A DNA stretch of 45,269 nucleotides from Caldithrix abyssi DSM 13497 (GCA_945865405.1 CAMBDS010000023.1:1-45269); one strand, 5' to 3'; positions 26,597 to 36,600 are shown, counted from the first letter of the stretch. The notes: generated by a model from the sequence alone, not told the origin. Translations and numbers: made by a program.

Positions 26597-27322
26597 ATGA
26601 AACCTGTTATCGGAATTTCGGCAAGTCTTAGCCTTGCCGGAGATGAAAAAAGGCAATTTGCCAAAAGCGCAACGCTTCAGTATGTTCCGGATCATTACTG
26701 CAAGTTCGTCGAAATGGGTGGGGGAATACCGATTTTACTTCCGATACTGGAAGACCTCTCGAAAGCAGAGGATCTCGTCCGTCATCTTGACGGACTGATC
26801 ATCACGGGCGGAGTCGATGTCGATCCATCACTTTACAACGAGAAGAACACGAAGTCGATGGGAGTTTATCTCCTGAGAGACAAGTTTGAGATTGCGCTTG
26901 TAAAAGCTGCTCGTGAAGAAGCAAAGTCGTTGTTGGGGATCTGTCGAGGGATTCAGGTTTTGAATGTGGCATTCAACGGGTCGCTTTATCAAGATTTGCC
27001 GACTGAGATCGATAATCCGTTACAGCACAACGACTGGGATGCTGGTAAGGATGCCTATCATAGCATTTTGTTCACCCGTCAGTCGCCAATGTCAGACCTG
27101 TTCCAGTCGGAAGAGATTCAAGTCAACAGTAGCCACCATCAATCGATCAAGAAAGTTGGAAAAGGGCTGGAAATACTTGCAGCATCGAAGGATGGTGTGA
27201 TCGAAGCTGTTTGCTGCCCGGCCGACCGGTTCACTTATGGTGTGCAGTGGCATCCGGAGCGGATGCTACAAGATCCGAAAATGATTGACCTTGCCAAATG
27301 GTTCGTTTCGCAAGCATTATAG
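26597..27322 (+). CDS. Peptidase C26 / gamma-glutamyl hydrolase-like class I amidotransferase
   Basis: 241 residues from the ATG at 26597 (an in-frame TTG sits directly before). It is a class I glutamine amidotransferase fold of the PuuD/C26 type. The nucleophile elbow is GICRGIQ (Cys116), with the catalytic His in VQWHPER and the typical LITGGVDVDPSLY. PuuD hydrolyses gamma-glutamyl-GABA; others split gamma-glutamyl peptides or glutamylpolyamines. There is no polyamine operon here, so the substrate is open. Directly after the amidohydrolase, and 6 bases before holA, so it is probably in the same transcript. Confidence 0.86.
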   Translation: MKPVIGISASLSLAGDEKRQFAKSATLQYVPDHYCKFVEMGGGIPILLPILEDLSKAEDLVRHLDGLIITGGVDVDPSLYNEKNTKSMGVYLLRDKFEIALVKAAREEAKSLLGICRGIQVLNVAFNGSLYQDLPTEIDNPLQHNDWDAGKDAYHSILFTRQSPMSDLFQSEEIQVNSSHHQSIKKVGKGLEILAASKDGVIEAVCCPADRFTYGVQWHPERMLQDPKMIDLAKWFVSQAL

Positions 27323-27328
27323 GCAGAA

Positions 27329-28345
27329 TTGGAATTTTCAAAGTTCTTAGGGGAAATCAGGCGGAACGAGCTTCGCTCAGCATATCTCTTTGTAGGTAAG
27401 GAAGATTACCTGATCGAGATTGGGATTCAGGAGTTGATATCAAGGGTATTGACTCCAGACGAGAAGGATCTGAATCTCTCAGTTCTGACGGCGAAAGATA
27501 CCGACGCGATTTCCAAGACACTCTACACTCCGCCTATGTTTGCGGCGAGAAGAGTGATACTGATCAAGCAGGCTGGCGATCTGAAGGATAAAATCCTTGA
27601 AGATGTGGTCGCTTTTTTGAAGAAGCTGCCTAACGATGTTTGTTTGATTCTGTGGGCAGGAGAGCCTGACAAGCGCAAAAGCTTTTCGAAGCTGATAGAT
27701 AAATTGCTCGATCCGGTGATGTGCAATAAATTGAAGACAAATGAGTTGCAAACATGGATCGCTGAGTACGCATCCAAGTATGGTAAGAAGCTTGATAGCG
27801 AAGCGATATCGCGTCTTTGTGCAGTCAATTGGCCGAGCCTGCGGGAACTCGCGGGGGAACTGGATCGTTTGACGTTGATGATCGGCGCGAAAGAGGTTAT
27901 AACAACTGTTGATATCGAGGAGATGGGAGGCGCGTCGTTTGGATTTGAGCGTTGGCGTTTCGCGGATGCAATCGGGGCGGGTGATGTATCTGCGGCTTTG
28001 GTGACGTTGAAGAACCTGCAGGACTTTGGCTTGAAACCGAATCAGATCGTGGGCGACCTATATCGGTGTCTCAGGCAGCTTTGGTTCATCAAGTGGCACA
28101 TCGATCAGAAGAAAGTTGCCGAAGCGAAGGCAAAGCTTGGGGTGCAAGAGTTCATTTTCAGCAAGTTGCAGAGGCAAGCTGGAGCATTTTCGATTGCACA
28201 GCTCGAAGAAGCTTTGTTGCGAGTGCTGGACGCTGAGCTTAGCATCAAGCAAGGGAATCGTGACGATGAAATCGAAGCAATGCTTGTGGTGACGGATGTC
28301 TTAGCGGCCCTTACATCAGGCAACAGAAAAAGAGGAGCAGCTTGA
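27329..28345 (+). CDS. holA: DNA polymerase III subunit delta
   Basis: 338 residues. Clamp-loader subunit that opens the sliding clamp. The N-terminal YLFVGKEDYLIEIGIQELI, the central LTLMIGAKEVITTVDIEEM and the C-terminal FSKLQRQAGAFSIAQLEEALLRVLDAE with its final helix match the delta family, a diverged AAA+-like three-domain protein without Walker motifs. The start is TTG at 27329. It ends in TGA, overlapping the sigma factor start by 4 bases. Confidence 0.93.
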   Translation: MEFSKFLGEIRRNELRSAYLFVGKEDYLIEIGIQELISRVLTPDEKDLNLSVLTAKDTDAISKTLYTPPMFAARRVILIKQAGDLKDKILEDVVAFLKKLPNDVCLILWAGEPDKRKSFSKLIDKLLDPVMCNKLKTNELQTWIAEYASKYGKKLDSEAISRLCAVNWPSLRELAGELDRLTLMIGAKEVITTVDIEEMGGASFGFERWRFADAIGAGDVSAALVTLKNLQDFGLKPNQIVGDLYRCLRQLWFIKWHIDQKKVAEAKAKLGVQEFIFSKLQRQAGAFSIAQLEEALLRVLDAELSIKQGNRDDEIEAMLVVTDVLAALTSGNRKRGAA

Positions 28346-28920
28346 GCACGGAGAAACCAACAGATGAACAGCTTATCCGGGAATTTCAGGCTGGCTCTTC
28401 CGCTGCATTCGACGAGATTGTGCGCCGGTACCGTAACCCATTGTTCTCGTTTATCTATCGCATACTTAACGATCCGGCTTTTACGGAAGATTTACTTCAA
28501 GAAACCTTCATTCGTGTCTGGACGAATCGTGATAGTTATCGTGAAGTAGCAAGGTTTTCGACCTGGATCTATACGATAGCAGGGAACCTTGCCAAGTCAG
28601 AACTTCGGCGGCAGAAGATCAGGCGGTGGACGTCTCTGGGAGGGGCAAGCTCAAGTGAGGCTGATGAACGACCCTTGGAAGTGGCGGACGAAAGCTCCGA
28701 CCCGCATCGGGACTATGAGCGACGGAACATTCAGCAGCGAGTCGATCATGAGGTGGCGAAGCTTCCGATAGTATTTCGCGAAGTGATAATTTTGAGAGAT
28801 GTGCAGGAACTTTCGTACGAGGAGATTAGTGAAATACTCAAAATACCTTTGGGGACTGTGAAGTCTCGTGTCAACCGAGCGAGGTTGAGACTTCAGAAGC
28901 GCCTTAAAGACCTGTTATAG
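28342..28920 (+). CDS. ECF-type RNA polymerase sigma factor
   Basis: 192 residues, RpoE-like. Region 2 (about 22-90) reads FDEIVRRYRNPLFSFIYRIL, DLLQETFIRVW, FSTWIYTIAGNLA; region 4 (about 135-190) reads LPIVFREVIILRDVQELSYEEISEIL, then GTVKSRVNRAR. An acidic linker joins them. The start is TTG, inside holA's final codons (TTGA overlap), so translation is coupled to holA. The anti-sigma gene follows after 48 bases. It probably responds to an envelope signal; the target promoters are unknown. Confidence 0.94.
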   Translation: MSTEKPTDEQLIREFQAGSSAAFDEIVRRYRNPLFSFIYRILNDPAFTEDLLQETFIRVWTNRDSYREVARFSTWIYTIAGNLAKSELRRQKIRRWTSLGGASSSEADERPLEVADESSDPHRDYERRNIQQRVDHEVAKLPIVFREVIILRDVQELSYEEISEILKIPLGTVKSRVNRARLRLQKRLKDLL

Positions 28921-28968
28921 TATCCCCGACGGGAGTTAGAGTAGAGATCATTCACTTTCTGGAGAGAA

Positions 28969-29496
28969 ATGAACGATTGCGAGAATTTTGAGAGCCTTTA
29001 CATCGATTGGAAGAAGGGTCGCCTGAGTGGTGATGAGGCGGAGATGCTCACACGACACGCCACAAGTTGCAGGCATTGTACTTCAATCGGTTCTGACGAG
29101 ATGAATCTCAGCCATTTGCTGAGAAATCAGGCTCTTTATCGTCCGACGAACGGGTTTGAGATGCGTCTTGACAATTCGATTAGATCGGTCGAGAATAATG
29201 GCAAGCCGATTCGACTGGTCAAGAAAACATCGATTGCGCCAAGATTAACGGCGCTGGGAGCGGGGCTTGCCACTGGTCTTGCGGTGGGGATATTTGTTCT
29301 GACGGCTCCGATGGAGAACTCGGGCAATATGCCGATTTCGTCGGCGACCTCAATTCCGAGTCATCTTGTCGCTGATATTTCACCCGTAATCGACGAAAAA
29401 GTAGGCGATAGTCTGGCTTCGAAGCGAGACACGGCCCAAAAGGTCGATTCACACTATCTTGTCGGCGATTATGGCAAGGTTGTTTCGGGCAGGTGA
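28969..29496 (+). CDS. Anti-sigma factor with zinc-binding ZAS motif (putative)
   Basis: 175 residues. The N-terminal ASD-like helices carry H30-x3-C34-x2-C37 (HATSCRHC), the ZAS signature that clamps ECF sigma factors. A single transmembrane helix lies near 88-110 (LGAGLATGLAVGIFVLTA), followed by a short periplasmic tail. It has about the right size for a membrane-bound anti-sigma. It immediately follows the sigma gene, with GGAGAG before the ATG, and is closed by a strong terminator. The trigger is unknown; regulated proteolysis is common for this class. Confidence 0.8.
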   Translation: MNDCENFESLYIDWKKGRLSGDEAEMLTRHATSCRHCTSIGSDEMNLSHLLRNQALYRPTNGFEMRLDNSIRSVENNGKPIRLVKKTSIAPRLTALGAGLATGLAVGIFVLTAPMENSGNMPISSATSIPSHLVADISPVIDEKVGDSLASKRDTAQKVDSHYLVGDYGKVVSGR

Positions 29497-29518
29497 GGTG
29501 GTTGTAAACGCTATTCTT

Positions 29519-29549
29519 AAAAAAACCGTCTATCATTAGGCGGTTTTTT
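29519..29549 (+). terminator. Intrinsic terminator after the anti-sigma gene
   Basis: AAAAAACCG...CGGTTTTTT with an 8-base loop and flanking A- and T-runs, so it can work in both directions. It ends the holA-sigma transcript. Confidence 0.88.
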
Positions 29550-29649
29550 GTTGCAGGAGATTAGGAAATTGCGTATTTTTAACAGCTGGCAAGGAAACGT
29601 CTTCGCCACAAATCATCGATATATAACGTAGAACATTAAGGGCAGTATA

Positions 29650-29826
29650 ATGGCAAAAACAAAAACCTTCGCAGAGAAGATGCTCAAGAACCTGAAGACG
29701 GTCGATATGTACACTTCATACAGAGTGATTCGTCCTTCAGTCGGTTCCAAAGGCGCAGTTCGTTTCGATAACCGGATCGTGAAAGTTCACAAGGAAGAGA
29801 ACGAAGCCGAAAAGCTTGGCATATAG
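29650..29826 (+). CDS. 58-residue basic protein (hypothetical)
   Basis: ATG at 29650 to TAG at 29826, only 58 residues, beginning MAKTKTFAEKMLKNLK. It is rich in Lys/Arg and has a regular fold-like pattern (SYRVIRPSVGSKGAVRFDNRIVKV). It starts about 100 bases after a terminator and lies 54 bases before rdgB, suggesting its own transcript start. I do not recognise the family. The clean frame, clear terminator upstream and lack of any rival frame make it a good coding call. It could be a small RNA- or ribosome-associated protein; that is a guess. Confidence 0.7.
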   Translation: MAKTKTFAEKMLKNLKTVDMYTSYRVIRPSVGSKGAVRFDNRIVKVHKEENEAEKLGI

Positions 29827-29880
29827 GACTTCCATGTATCGTTTTGGGCATTTAGTCTGAAACGATGAAGTCCAATCGCG

Positions 29881-30480
29881 ATGCGCAAGCTATTTGTAGC
29901 GACGGGAAACCGGGACAAGCTGAGAGAAATCAGAGCGATACTTGGCGATTCTGTCGAAGTTGTCTCGTTACATGATGTACCGCCGTACCCGGAGCCTGCT
30001 GAAACGGGTGAAACCTTGCTTGAGAACGCTCTGATAAAGGCGAGGGAAGGGTACGCCAGGACGGGTCTGCCGTCGCTTGCCGACGACACCGGTCTGGAGG
30101 TTGAGGCACTTGGCGGCGCTCCGGGCGTCTTTTCAGCGCGATATGCAGGAGAGAACGCCAGCTATCAGGACAATGTCAGGAAGTTGTTAGAGGAGTTAGG
30201 GTCACGACCACTCATCGAAAGGTCGGCGACCTTTCGATGCGTAATGGCTTTGGTAGATGGTGAGCGGGAGGTTTGGTGGGAGGGAGCTGCCGAGGGAGTA
30301 ATCTTGTCCGAGCCAAAAGGGACGAGTGGATTTGGTTACGATCCGGTATTTTACTCCTACGAACTGAAAAAGAGCTTTGCCCAGGCGACCGCTGAAGAAA
30401 AAAATAGTGTTTCTCATCGGGGGAGAGCATTGCAGTCTCTGGTTTCTGAAGTACAACAGTTATTGAGCAACATCAAATGA
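29881..30480 (+). CDS. rdgB: XTP/dITP diphosphatase (non-canonical purine NTPase)
   Basis: 199 residues. It cleans deaminated purine nucleotides (ITP, XTP) to the monophosphate. N-terminal LFVATGNRDKLREI, then ETLLENALIKAREGY, LADDTGLEVEALGGAPGVFSARYAG, GFGYDPVF and the SHRGRAL motif near 178-184 are all typical of the Ham1/RdgB family. The ATG is at 29881. It overlaps the cysteine desulfurase by 4 bases (ATGA), starting a tight four-gene run to panB. Confidence 0.96.
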   Translation: MRKLFVATGNRDKLREIRAILGDSVEVVSLHDVPPYPEPAETGETLLENALIKAREGYARTGLPSLADDTGLEVEALGGAPGVFSARYAGENASYQDNVRKLLEELGSRPLIERSATFRCVMALVDGEREVWWEGAAEGVILSEPKGTSGFGYDPVFYSYELKKSFAQATAEEKNSVSHRGRALQSLVSEVQQLLSNIK

Positions 30481-31679
30481 AGCATTCGAGACGAATTTAT
30501 CTTGATCATAGCGCGACGACGCCTGTTGATTTACGGGTCGTCGAAGCGATGAATGAGTCCATGTTAGAACATTTTGGCAACCCATCGAGCGTTCATTCAT
30601 ATGGCAGGGACGCAAAGGAGGCGCTCGATTTTGCGAGAATATCAGTTGCCAGGCTAATCGACGCCGACAGCGATGATATCTTCTTTACGAGTGGCGGTAC
30701 AGAGGCAGATAATCTGGCGATAATCGGGTACTGCGAACGGAATCGTGATCGTGGCAATCATGTTATCATCTCAAGTATTGAACATTCAGCCGTACTTCTA
30801 AGTGCCAAAGTATTGGAAAGTCGTGGCTTCAAAGTGACTAAAGTGAAGCCAACCCCGTCAGGGGAAGTCGTTGCTTCCGATATTGAAAAGGCGATAACAG
30901 TGGGGACTTTACTCGTCTCTGTTATGCATGCCAACAATGAGGTCGGGACAATAAACGACATCGGGGCGATTGCAAAGGTTGCACACGCTCACGGAGCGGT
31001 ATTTCATACCGATGCAGTTCAGACATTTGGAAAGATATCGATATCAGTGGCTGAGATGGGGATTGATATGCTGTCGCTCTCTGCCCACAAGATTTATGGG
31101 CCAAAGGGGGTAGGGGCGCTCTACATCCGAAAAGGAGTCTCAGTTTCGCAGCGCCAATTCGGCGGGCATCAGGAGGCAGAGATCAGGCCCGGTACGGAAA
31201 ACCTGCCGGGAATTGTGGGGCTGGGCACTGCGACCGATCTTAGTAGGAACGAGATGACGACAGAAGCGGTACGACTAAGGCAGCTCAGGGATGCACTTTG
31301 GAGCCAGATCTCGAACAGCCTGGATAACGTGACATTAAACGGCCATCAGGAAAACCGGATACCTGGAAACCTCAACATTACGTTTAAAGGTGTGGAGGGG
31401 GAGGCGTTGTTGGTGGCACTAGACCTTGAAGGAATTTCGGTCTCTTCAGGGTCGGCATGTTCTTCAGGGAGCACAACGCCGTCTCATGTGCTTACAGAGA
31501 TCGGGCTATCGCCCGAAGAGGCGAATTCGACACTCCGGCTGACGTTGGGGAGGGGGAACAGCATGGAGGATATAGAGCGAACCGCTGAGGTGATTATCAA
31601 GTCGGTGATCCGTTTACGATTCATGGACAAGCCTTTTCAGGATATTACTTCTGGAAGATACCAGGCGGTGCGAGCTTGA
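30477..31679 (+). CDS. iscS: Class I cysteine desulfurase (IscS/NifS type)
   Basis: 400 residues. A PLP enzyme that moves sulfur from cysteine to an acceptor. It starts with RIYLDHSATTPVD; the PLP lysine is Lys205 (SLSAHKIYGPKG) and the active-site Cys328 is in the long mobile loop SSGSACSSGS, which places it in class I. The gene overlaps mnmA by 4 bases (TTGA), so sulfur is most likely passed to tRNA uridine thiolation. The Fe-S role is probably served by the separate SufS gene at 42110. It could also serve thiamine or other thiolation pathways. Confidence 0.94.
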   Translation: MKHSRRIYLDHSATTPVDLRVVEAMNESMLEHFGNPSSVHSYGRDAKEALDFARISVARLIDADSDDIFFTSGGTEADNLAIIGYCERNRDRGNHVIISSIEHSAVLLSAKVLESRGFKVTKVKPTPSGEVVASDIEKAITVGTLLVSVMHANNEVGTINDIGAIAKVAHAHGAVFHTDAVQTFGKISISVAEMGIDMLSLSAHKIYGPKGVGALYIRKGVSVSQRQFGGHQEAEIRPGTENLPGIVGLGTATDLSRNEMTTEAVRLRQLRDALWSQISNSLDNVTLNGHQENRIPGNLNITFKGVEGEALLVALDLEGISVSSGSACSSGSTTPSHVLTEIGLSPEEANSTLRLTLGRGNSMEDIERTAEVIIKSVIRLRFMDKPFQDITSGRYQAVRA

Positions 31680-32788
31680 CGAAATCAATATCGGGCGATA
31701 ATTCTCCAGATCAGAAGTCCGTTGCGGTATTGATGAGTGGAGGGGTTGATTCGTCGGTTGCGGCAGCATTACTCGTGGAAAAGGGCTACAAAGTGGTGGG
31801 TTTTACCCTAAAGCTTTGGGACGCCGAGGATGAAGAACACGCTCGTAAGGTCTGCTGTACGACAGTAATGGCGAAAGATGCAGGGAGGGTTTGTGCGATA
31901 CTCGGAATTCCTCATTACACAATCGATCTGCGCGAAGATTTCAGGCGCGAAGTGATAGAACGGTTCGAGCGCGAGTATCTTGCAGGACGAACTCCAAATC
32001 CTTGTGTTCATTGTAATTCGAAAGTGAAGTGGGGGAGGGTTTGGGAAAAGGTCAAAGCGATTGGTTTGGACTGGATCGCAACGGGCCATTATGCCCAATT
32101 GGTTGTTGAGGCTAATGGCGAGACAACGCTCCGACAAGGAATTGATCAAACCAAGGACCAGTCGTACTTTCTCTGGGAGATTCCGCAGGAATTGCTCGCA
32201 AGAACGATGTTCCCGTTGGGGTCACTTTCCAAAGACGAAGTTCGTGATTTAGCCCGAAAGTTAAACCTGCCTGTCGCCGAGAAAGAGGAGAGCCAGGAAG
32301 TGTGCTTCATTCCGCGCGATGACTATCGCGGGTGGCTTAAGTCACGACATCCGGAACTTCACGATGGGGAACTTGCTGGTGAGATGGTCGATGAGACTGG
32401 AAAGTCAATCGGCAAGCATGACGGGTATCCCTTTTTCACCATCGGTCAGCGAAAGGGGCTCGGTCTTGGGGGTGGGCGGAAACTGTTTGTGACACATATC
32501 GAGCCGTTAAGTCGCAAGGTCTTTGTCGGGCCTGAGGAAGAGCTTAGTCATCACGAATTTGAGATCGAGGGACTTAACGTCCTTTCGCCCAATTTCGCAT
32601 TCAATGGCGAGAACGGTTACACCGTCAAAATACGGTATCGCGACGCTGGGCATAGTGCAAAGCTAACGAGGACGACAAATAACCGGATGGTGATTCGGGT
32701 CGAGGAGCCTGTCCGGTCGTTGACGCCGGGTCAGTCAGCGGTACTTTATAAAGACGACCGTGTTATTGCCGGGGGGATCATCTGTTGA
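31676..32788 (+). CDS. mnmA: tRNA-uridine 2-sulfurtransferase
   Basis: Makes 2-thiouridine at position 34 of tRNA-Lys, -Glu and -Gln. 370 residues. ATP-pyrophosphatase loop SGGVDS at 21-26, catalytic Cys113 in NPCVHCN and partner Cys210 in EVCFIP, central domain and C-terminal beta-barrel (NGYTVKIRYRDAGHSAKL). The start is TTG, inside the desulfurase stop (TTGA), and the gene overlaps panB in the same way. The upstream cysteine desulfurase is its likely sulfur donor. Confidence 0.96.
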   Translation: MTKSISGDNSPDQKSVAVLMSGGVDSSVAAALLVEKGYKVVGFTLKLWDAEDEEHARKVCCTTVMAKDAGRVCAILGIPHYTIDLREDFRREVIERFEREYLAGRTPNPCVHCNSKVKWGRVWEKVKAIGLDWIATGHYAQLVVEANGETTLRQGIDQTKDQSYFLWEIPQELLARTMFPLGSLSKDEVRDLARKLNLPVAEKEESQEVCFIPRDDYRGWLKSRHPELHDGELAGEMVDETGKSIGKHDGYPFFTIGQRKGLGLGGGRKLFVTHIEPLSRKVFVGPEEELSHHEFEIEGLNVLSPNFAFNGENGYTVKIRYRDAGHSAKLTRTTNNRMVIRVEEPVRSLTPGQSAVLYKDDRVIAGGIIC

Positions 32789-33615
32789 GCAAAAGTAGCG
32801 CGTCAAGCAACCTCAAGACTTCAATCACAGTTAACGATTTGATTGAGATGAAGCAACGAGGTGAAAAAATCACCGCACTGACGGCCTACGATGTGACTTT
32901 CGCGCGGTTGATCGACGAAGGCGGGGCCGAAGTCATCCTCGTCGGGGACTCGCTGGGGATGGTGATACAGGGTCATGAGACGACTTTGCCGGTGACTATT
33001 GACGAAATGGTTTATCATACCAAAGCTTGCAGCAAAGGCGTGAAGCGTGGGCTTCTGGTCGCCGACATGCCGTTTATGAGCTATCAGGCTTCGGTGGAGC
33101 AAGCGCTTATGAATGCGGCGAGATGCATTAAAGAAGGCGGAGCTTCGGCTGTTAAGTTTGAGGGTGGGGAAGAGCTTGCGCCGACGATCAGGCGACTGGT
33201 CGAAATTGGAATCCCGGTGATGGGTCATGTCGGAATGCAGCCTCAACGTGTACGGATGTACGGTGGGTTTGGGCTCCAAGGGGCTGACTCAGCCGAAGCG
33301 AAGAAGATCATGCGTGATGCTGAAGCTGTAGCAGAGGCAGGTGCTTTTGCGATTGTGCTGGAAAAAATTCCGCGTTCACTCGCGAAAAAGATCACTGAAA
33401 AAATTAAAATTCCGACAATTGGGATTGCTTCAGGTCCCGACTGTGACGGGCAGATACTCGTCTCGTACGACATGTTTGGGCTGACAGATCAGTTCAAATT
33501 TCGTTTTGTCAGAAAATATATCGATATGGCTCAAGAAGTTCGGAGCGCGGTTGGAAAGTATCGAGACGATATACGCGCACAGACTTTTCCATCCGAAACC
33601 GAATCTTTCGAATAA
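32785..33615 (+). CDS. panB: 3-methyl-2-oxobutanoate hydroxymethyltransferase
   Basis: First step of pantothenate (coenzyme A) synthesis: it adds a hydroxymethyl group to ketoisovalerate using methylene-THF. 276 residues. It contains ITALTAYDVTFARLIDEGG, the metal-binding ILVGDSLGMVIQGHETTLPVT, MGHVGMQPQ and the typical LEKIP stretch. The start is TTG at 32785, with a G-run upstream (GGGGGG). No panC or panD is seen. It ends the tightly overlapping rdgB-to-panB run. Confidence 0.96.
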   Translation: MSKSSASSNLKTSITVNDLIEMKQRGEKITALTAYDVTFARLIDEGGAEVILVGDSLGMVIQGHETTLPVTIDEMVYHTKACSKGVKRGLLVADMPFMSYQASVEQALMNAARCIKEGGASAVKFEGGEELAPTIRRLVEIGIPVMGHVGMQPQRVRMYGGFGLQGADSAEAKKIMRDAEAVAEAGAFAIVLEKIPRSLAKKITEKIKIPTIGIASGPDCDGQILVSYDMFGLTDQFKFRFVRKYIDMAQEVRSAVGKYRDDIRAQTFPSETESFE

Positions 33616-33618
33616 TTC

Positions 33619-33639
33619 CGCCAGATATTAACTCTGGCG
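33619..33639 (+). terminator. Putative weak terminator after panB
   Basis: Perfect 7-bp stem CGCCAGA-TATTAAC-TCTGGCG immediately after the panB stop. There is no T-run, so it may be a processing or stability hairpin. Confidence 0.35.
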
Positions 33640-33692
33640 AGGCGCGACACCTGCCGCAAACTGCGATTACCCCCCAACAAGGAGATCTTGAA

Positions 33693-36600
33693 ATGGGTAA
33701 GTACTTCCCATCAAAGTTCCATTCTCCGGCCCTCATCCTCTCGTTATTCTCAGTTACTTCACTCTTCCTGAATTCGGCTTTTGCCCTTACGATCAGAACC
33801 TCCGAGCCAAAGATATTGGTCGGGCAGGAGTTCTCGAGTATAAAGACTGGAGAGAATTCTGTGCTTGTAACCAAATGCGAGTCGTCTGCTTCACAAGTGG
33901 TGTTTTCGGCTGAGGTGAAGTCGCTTAACCTTGCAAAGGGTGTCAGGGGAGCAGTTTGGCGTATAGAAGACGAAGGAATCGCCGGGGTTGACGGCATGCC
34001 CGATCTTCCGGCAATCTCGCGGTGGGTAGTGGTGCCACCCACGGGGGAGATAACGCTCAGTGCAACGGTGCAGCATCAGTCCCGCCATAACGCTGAGCCT
34101 CCGGCAAGATTTCGGGACAATGAGGGCGAGGAAGAAGATTTCGCGGTAACTGAAGAGACGACGCTAACTGGTGTCTGGCCGCCTCAAGTGGCGATTATCG
34201 GTGAGCCGATGGTTTGGCGAGGGGTGAGGATGGTCAATCTTGTCTTGTATCCAGTCCAATGGGATGCGGAAACTCAAGATTATATTGTGAATGAAGGGAT
34301 TGTGACCGAAATAGTAAAGGGGGATAGTGCAGGCGTGAACGAGGTTGTGCCAGGTTATCGCGAACCGTGCAGGGACTTCGATAAGGCGCTTGAGGCACTT
34401 GTAGTAAATCCGCCTGTCCGGGATGATGCAGATGAAAATTACCCACCGGGAAGCTACCTGATTGTAGCGAATGAAGATTATCCAGCTGCAGTAAATGAGT
34501 TGGTGGAGTGGAAGCGACAGGCCGGGCATAAAGTCCAGATATTGACGTTCGATCCGCGAGTTATCACCAAGGTGATGTTGAAAAACCAGATTCGGGACAT
34601 TTATAACGAGTCGCACTTCTCGTACCTGATTTTGATCGGGAATGAGGAGGTCGATCCTCCGCTTGAGATCCCGTACGATCCGGAATTTTATGATAATTAC
34701 TTCGGTCAACTCGACGGCAATGATCCTATCGCCGATGTTGCGGTCGGGACGTACAATTGCCTGACTGTGGATAATTTGACATGTGCTATCAGAAGGACGA
34801 TTTCCTACGAGAAGAACCCCGACATAGAGAATAGAGTATGGTTCTCCAAGGGCTTCGTCGGGGTCGGGCACTGTTCTGTGCCTGAAGATCTTTCGCCTTC
34901 GTACAGCGGGAAGTGGGTGAAATCGGTGCTTGAGCGAAAGGGGTATGACGTCACGTCAACCTTCTTTTCCGATAACGAAGACAACGATTTTTCGCCTGAA
35001 ATTGCAGAACTGTACAATGATGGCGTCAATATGATAATTGTCAGGGGGCATCAAAATGACTTTGATCCGCAGGATATTGGTGCTCATGGGGTCTATCCAT
35101 TCCATTTTATGGTCAGTTCATCGACGATTTCGCAAGGTGGCTGGGGTTCGTTCAACCGGACATTCCGCATGGGGACTCCAGATGTGATGCGAGGGCCTTC
35201 GGCAGGATTTGGCCACAATCCAAGCCCACGCACCAATATCGCTAATGCTATAGTCGGAGGGTTGGCGGAAGGTCTTTTTGAGAAAGGGATAAGGAGCTTT
35301 GGTTGGGCGCGGAATTACCTGACCGCGAAGATTCCTATTGTGATGCCTGCCGATCAAGGGCAGTTGGTGACGCGATACTGGGGGACACTCCGGTATTACG
35401 GTGACCCGGGGCAGGAGCCTTGGATCGGGGTGCCATCTGGAGTCGAAGTAGATGGAGATGATTTGTGGACGGGACAATCAGCACTAAATTTGCGAGTAAG
35501 GAGACAAAATCAAGTTGTTTCCGGTGCGACAGTTACATTGTATGCCGCTAACCAATTTCAGGTAACTGGGATAACCGATGCAAATGGTCGGGTTGTCCTT
35601 GCTTGGGACAATCCTGAATTTGAACGACAGCAGCCTATTTTGACGGTTACTGGCGAAGGAATTTATCCCTTTCAACGTCAACTTGAACCAAGGGATGGTG
35701 TGCGGCTTGTAGTGACTGACTATGAGGTATTGGATGAAACTAATAATGAGGTAGAGCTCAATCCGGGTGATCGAATTGGTTTGAGTGTTACGTATTCAAA
35801 TATTGGCAACGTTCCAACTATGGAAAACGAAGAGAATTGGGAATTTGCTTCCCCGTTCATCGCAGGTCAATTTGTTCCGGTTCGAGTCCCTGCATTAGAT
35901 CCCGGCGAGTCCATTGTTATTGAGCTTGAACCAGTAGAAGATGATTCGCCCCGTGTTAGTTCTACTACTCCTAATAAGACTCAAATTCATACATGCATTA
36001 GAAATGATTTCGCTGGAATTTCATTTGAAGTGCTTGCCCCCGACTTGGTTAGAGAGGAATTGATACTTGAAGGCGAGTTGATTCCTGCTGGCGCGGTAAG
36101 GTTATGGATGACTCTGCAGAATAATGGTGATTCACGAGCAGTTCAAGTCAGTGGGCGATTGTCGACAACGTCCGGGTTCATCGACATCATCGATGAGCGG
36201 GGTTTGTGGGATGACATCGGTATTGGGGAAACAATGGAGGAGATTGACAACTTTTCCTTCTCTATCAATGAGGATGCAATCCCAGGGAGTGTTGCGGAGT
36301 TCGTGCTTGAAATCGATACCGATACCAGAAGCGGGATGAAAATTCCGATTCAAATCAAATTGGAGGAACGAGAAGCACAACACCCTGTAGGGCCTGACAA
36401 ATATGGGTATATCGGGATCGAAAACGGGGATGAAAATACGGTGTGGGCGGATGCGCCGGTGTTCGATTGGATCGATATAAATCCGTTGGGTGGAGAGTTC
36501 GAAGGGGAACGTCTTGATTTTCCAGCGCAAGGGGAGGAAGACTCGAGCGTAGTGATCGACCTGCCGTTTGTGTTTGGATATTATGGTCAGGGTTTCAGGC

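Noticed and set aside
34164-34871. 235-codon minus-strand frame opposite the C25 protease core
   Set aside because: Antisense of the conserved C25 fold; not independent coding.
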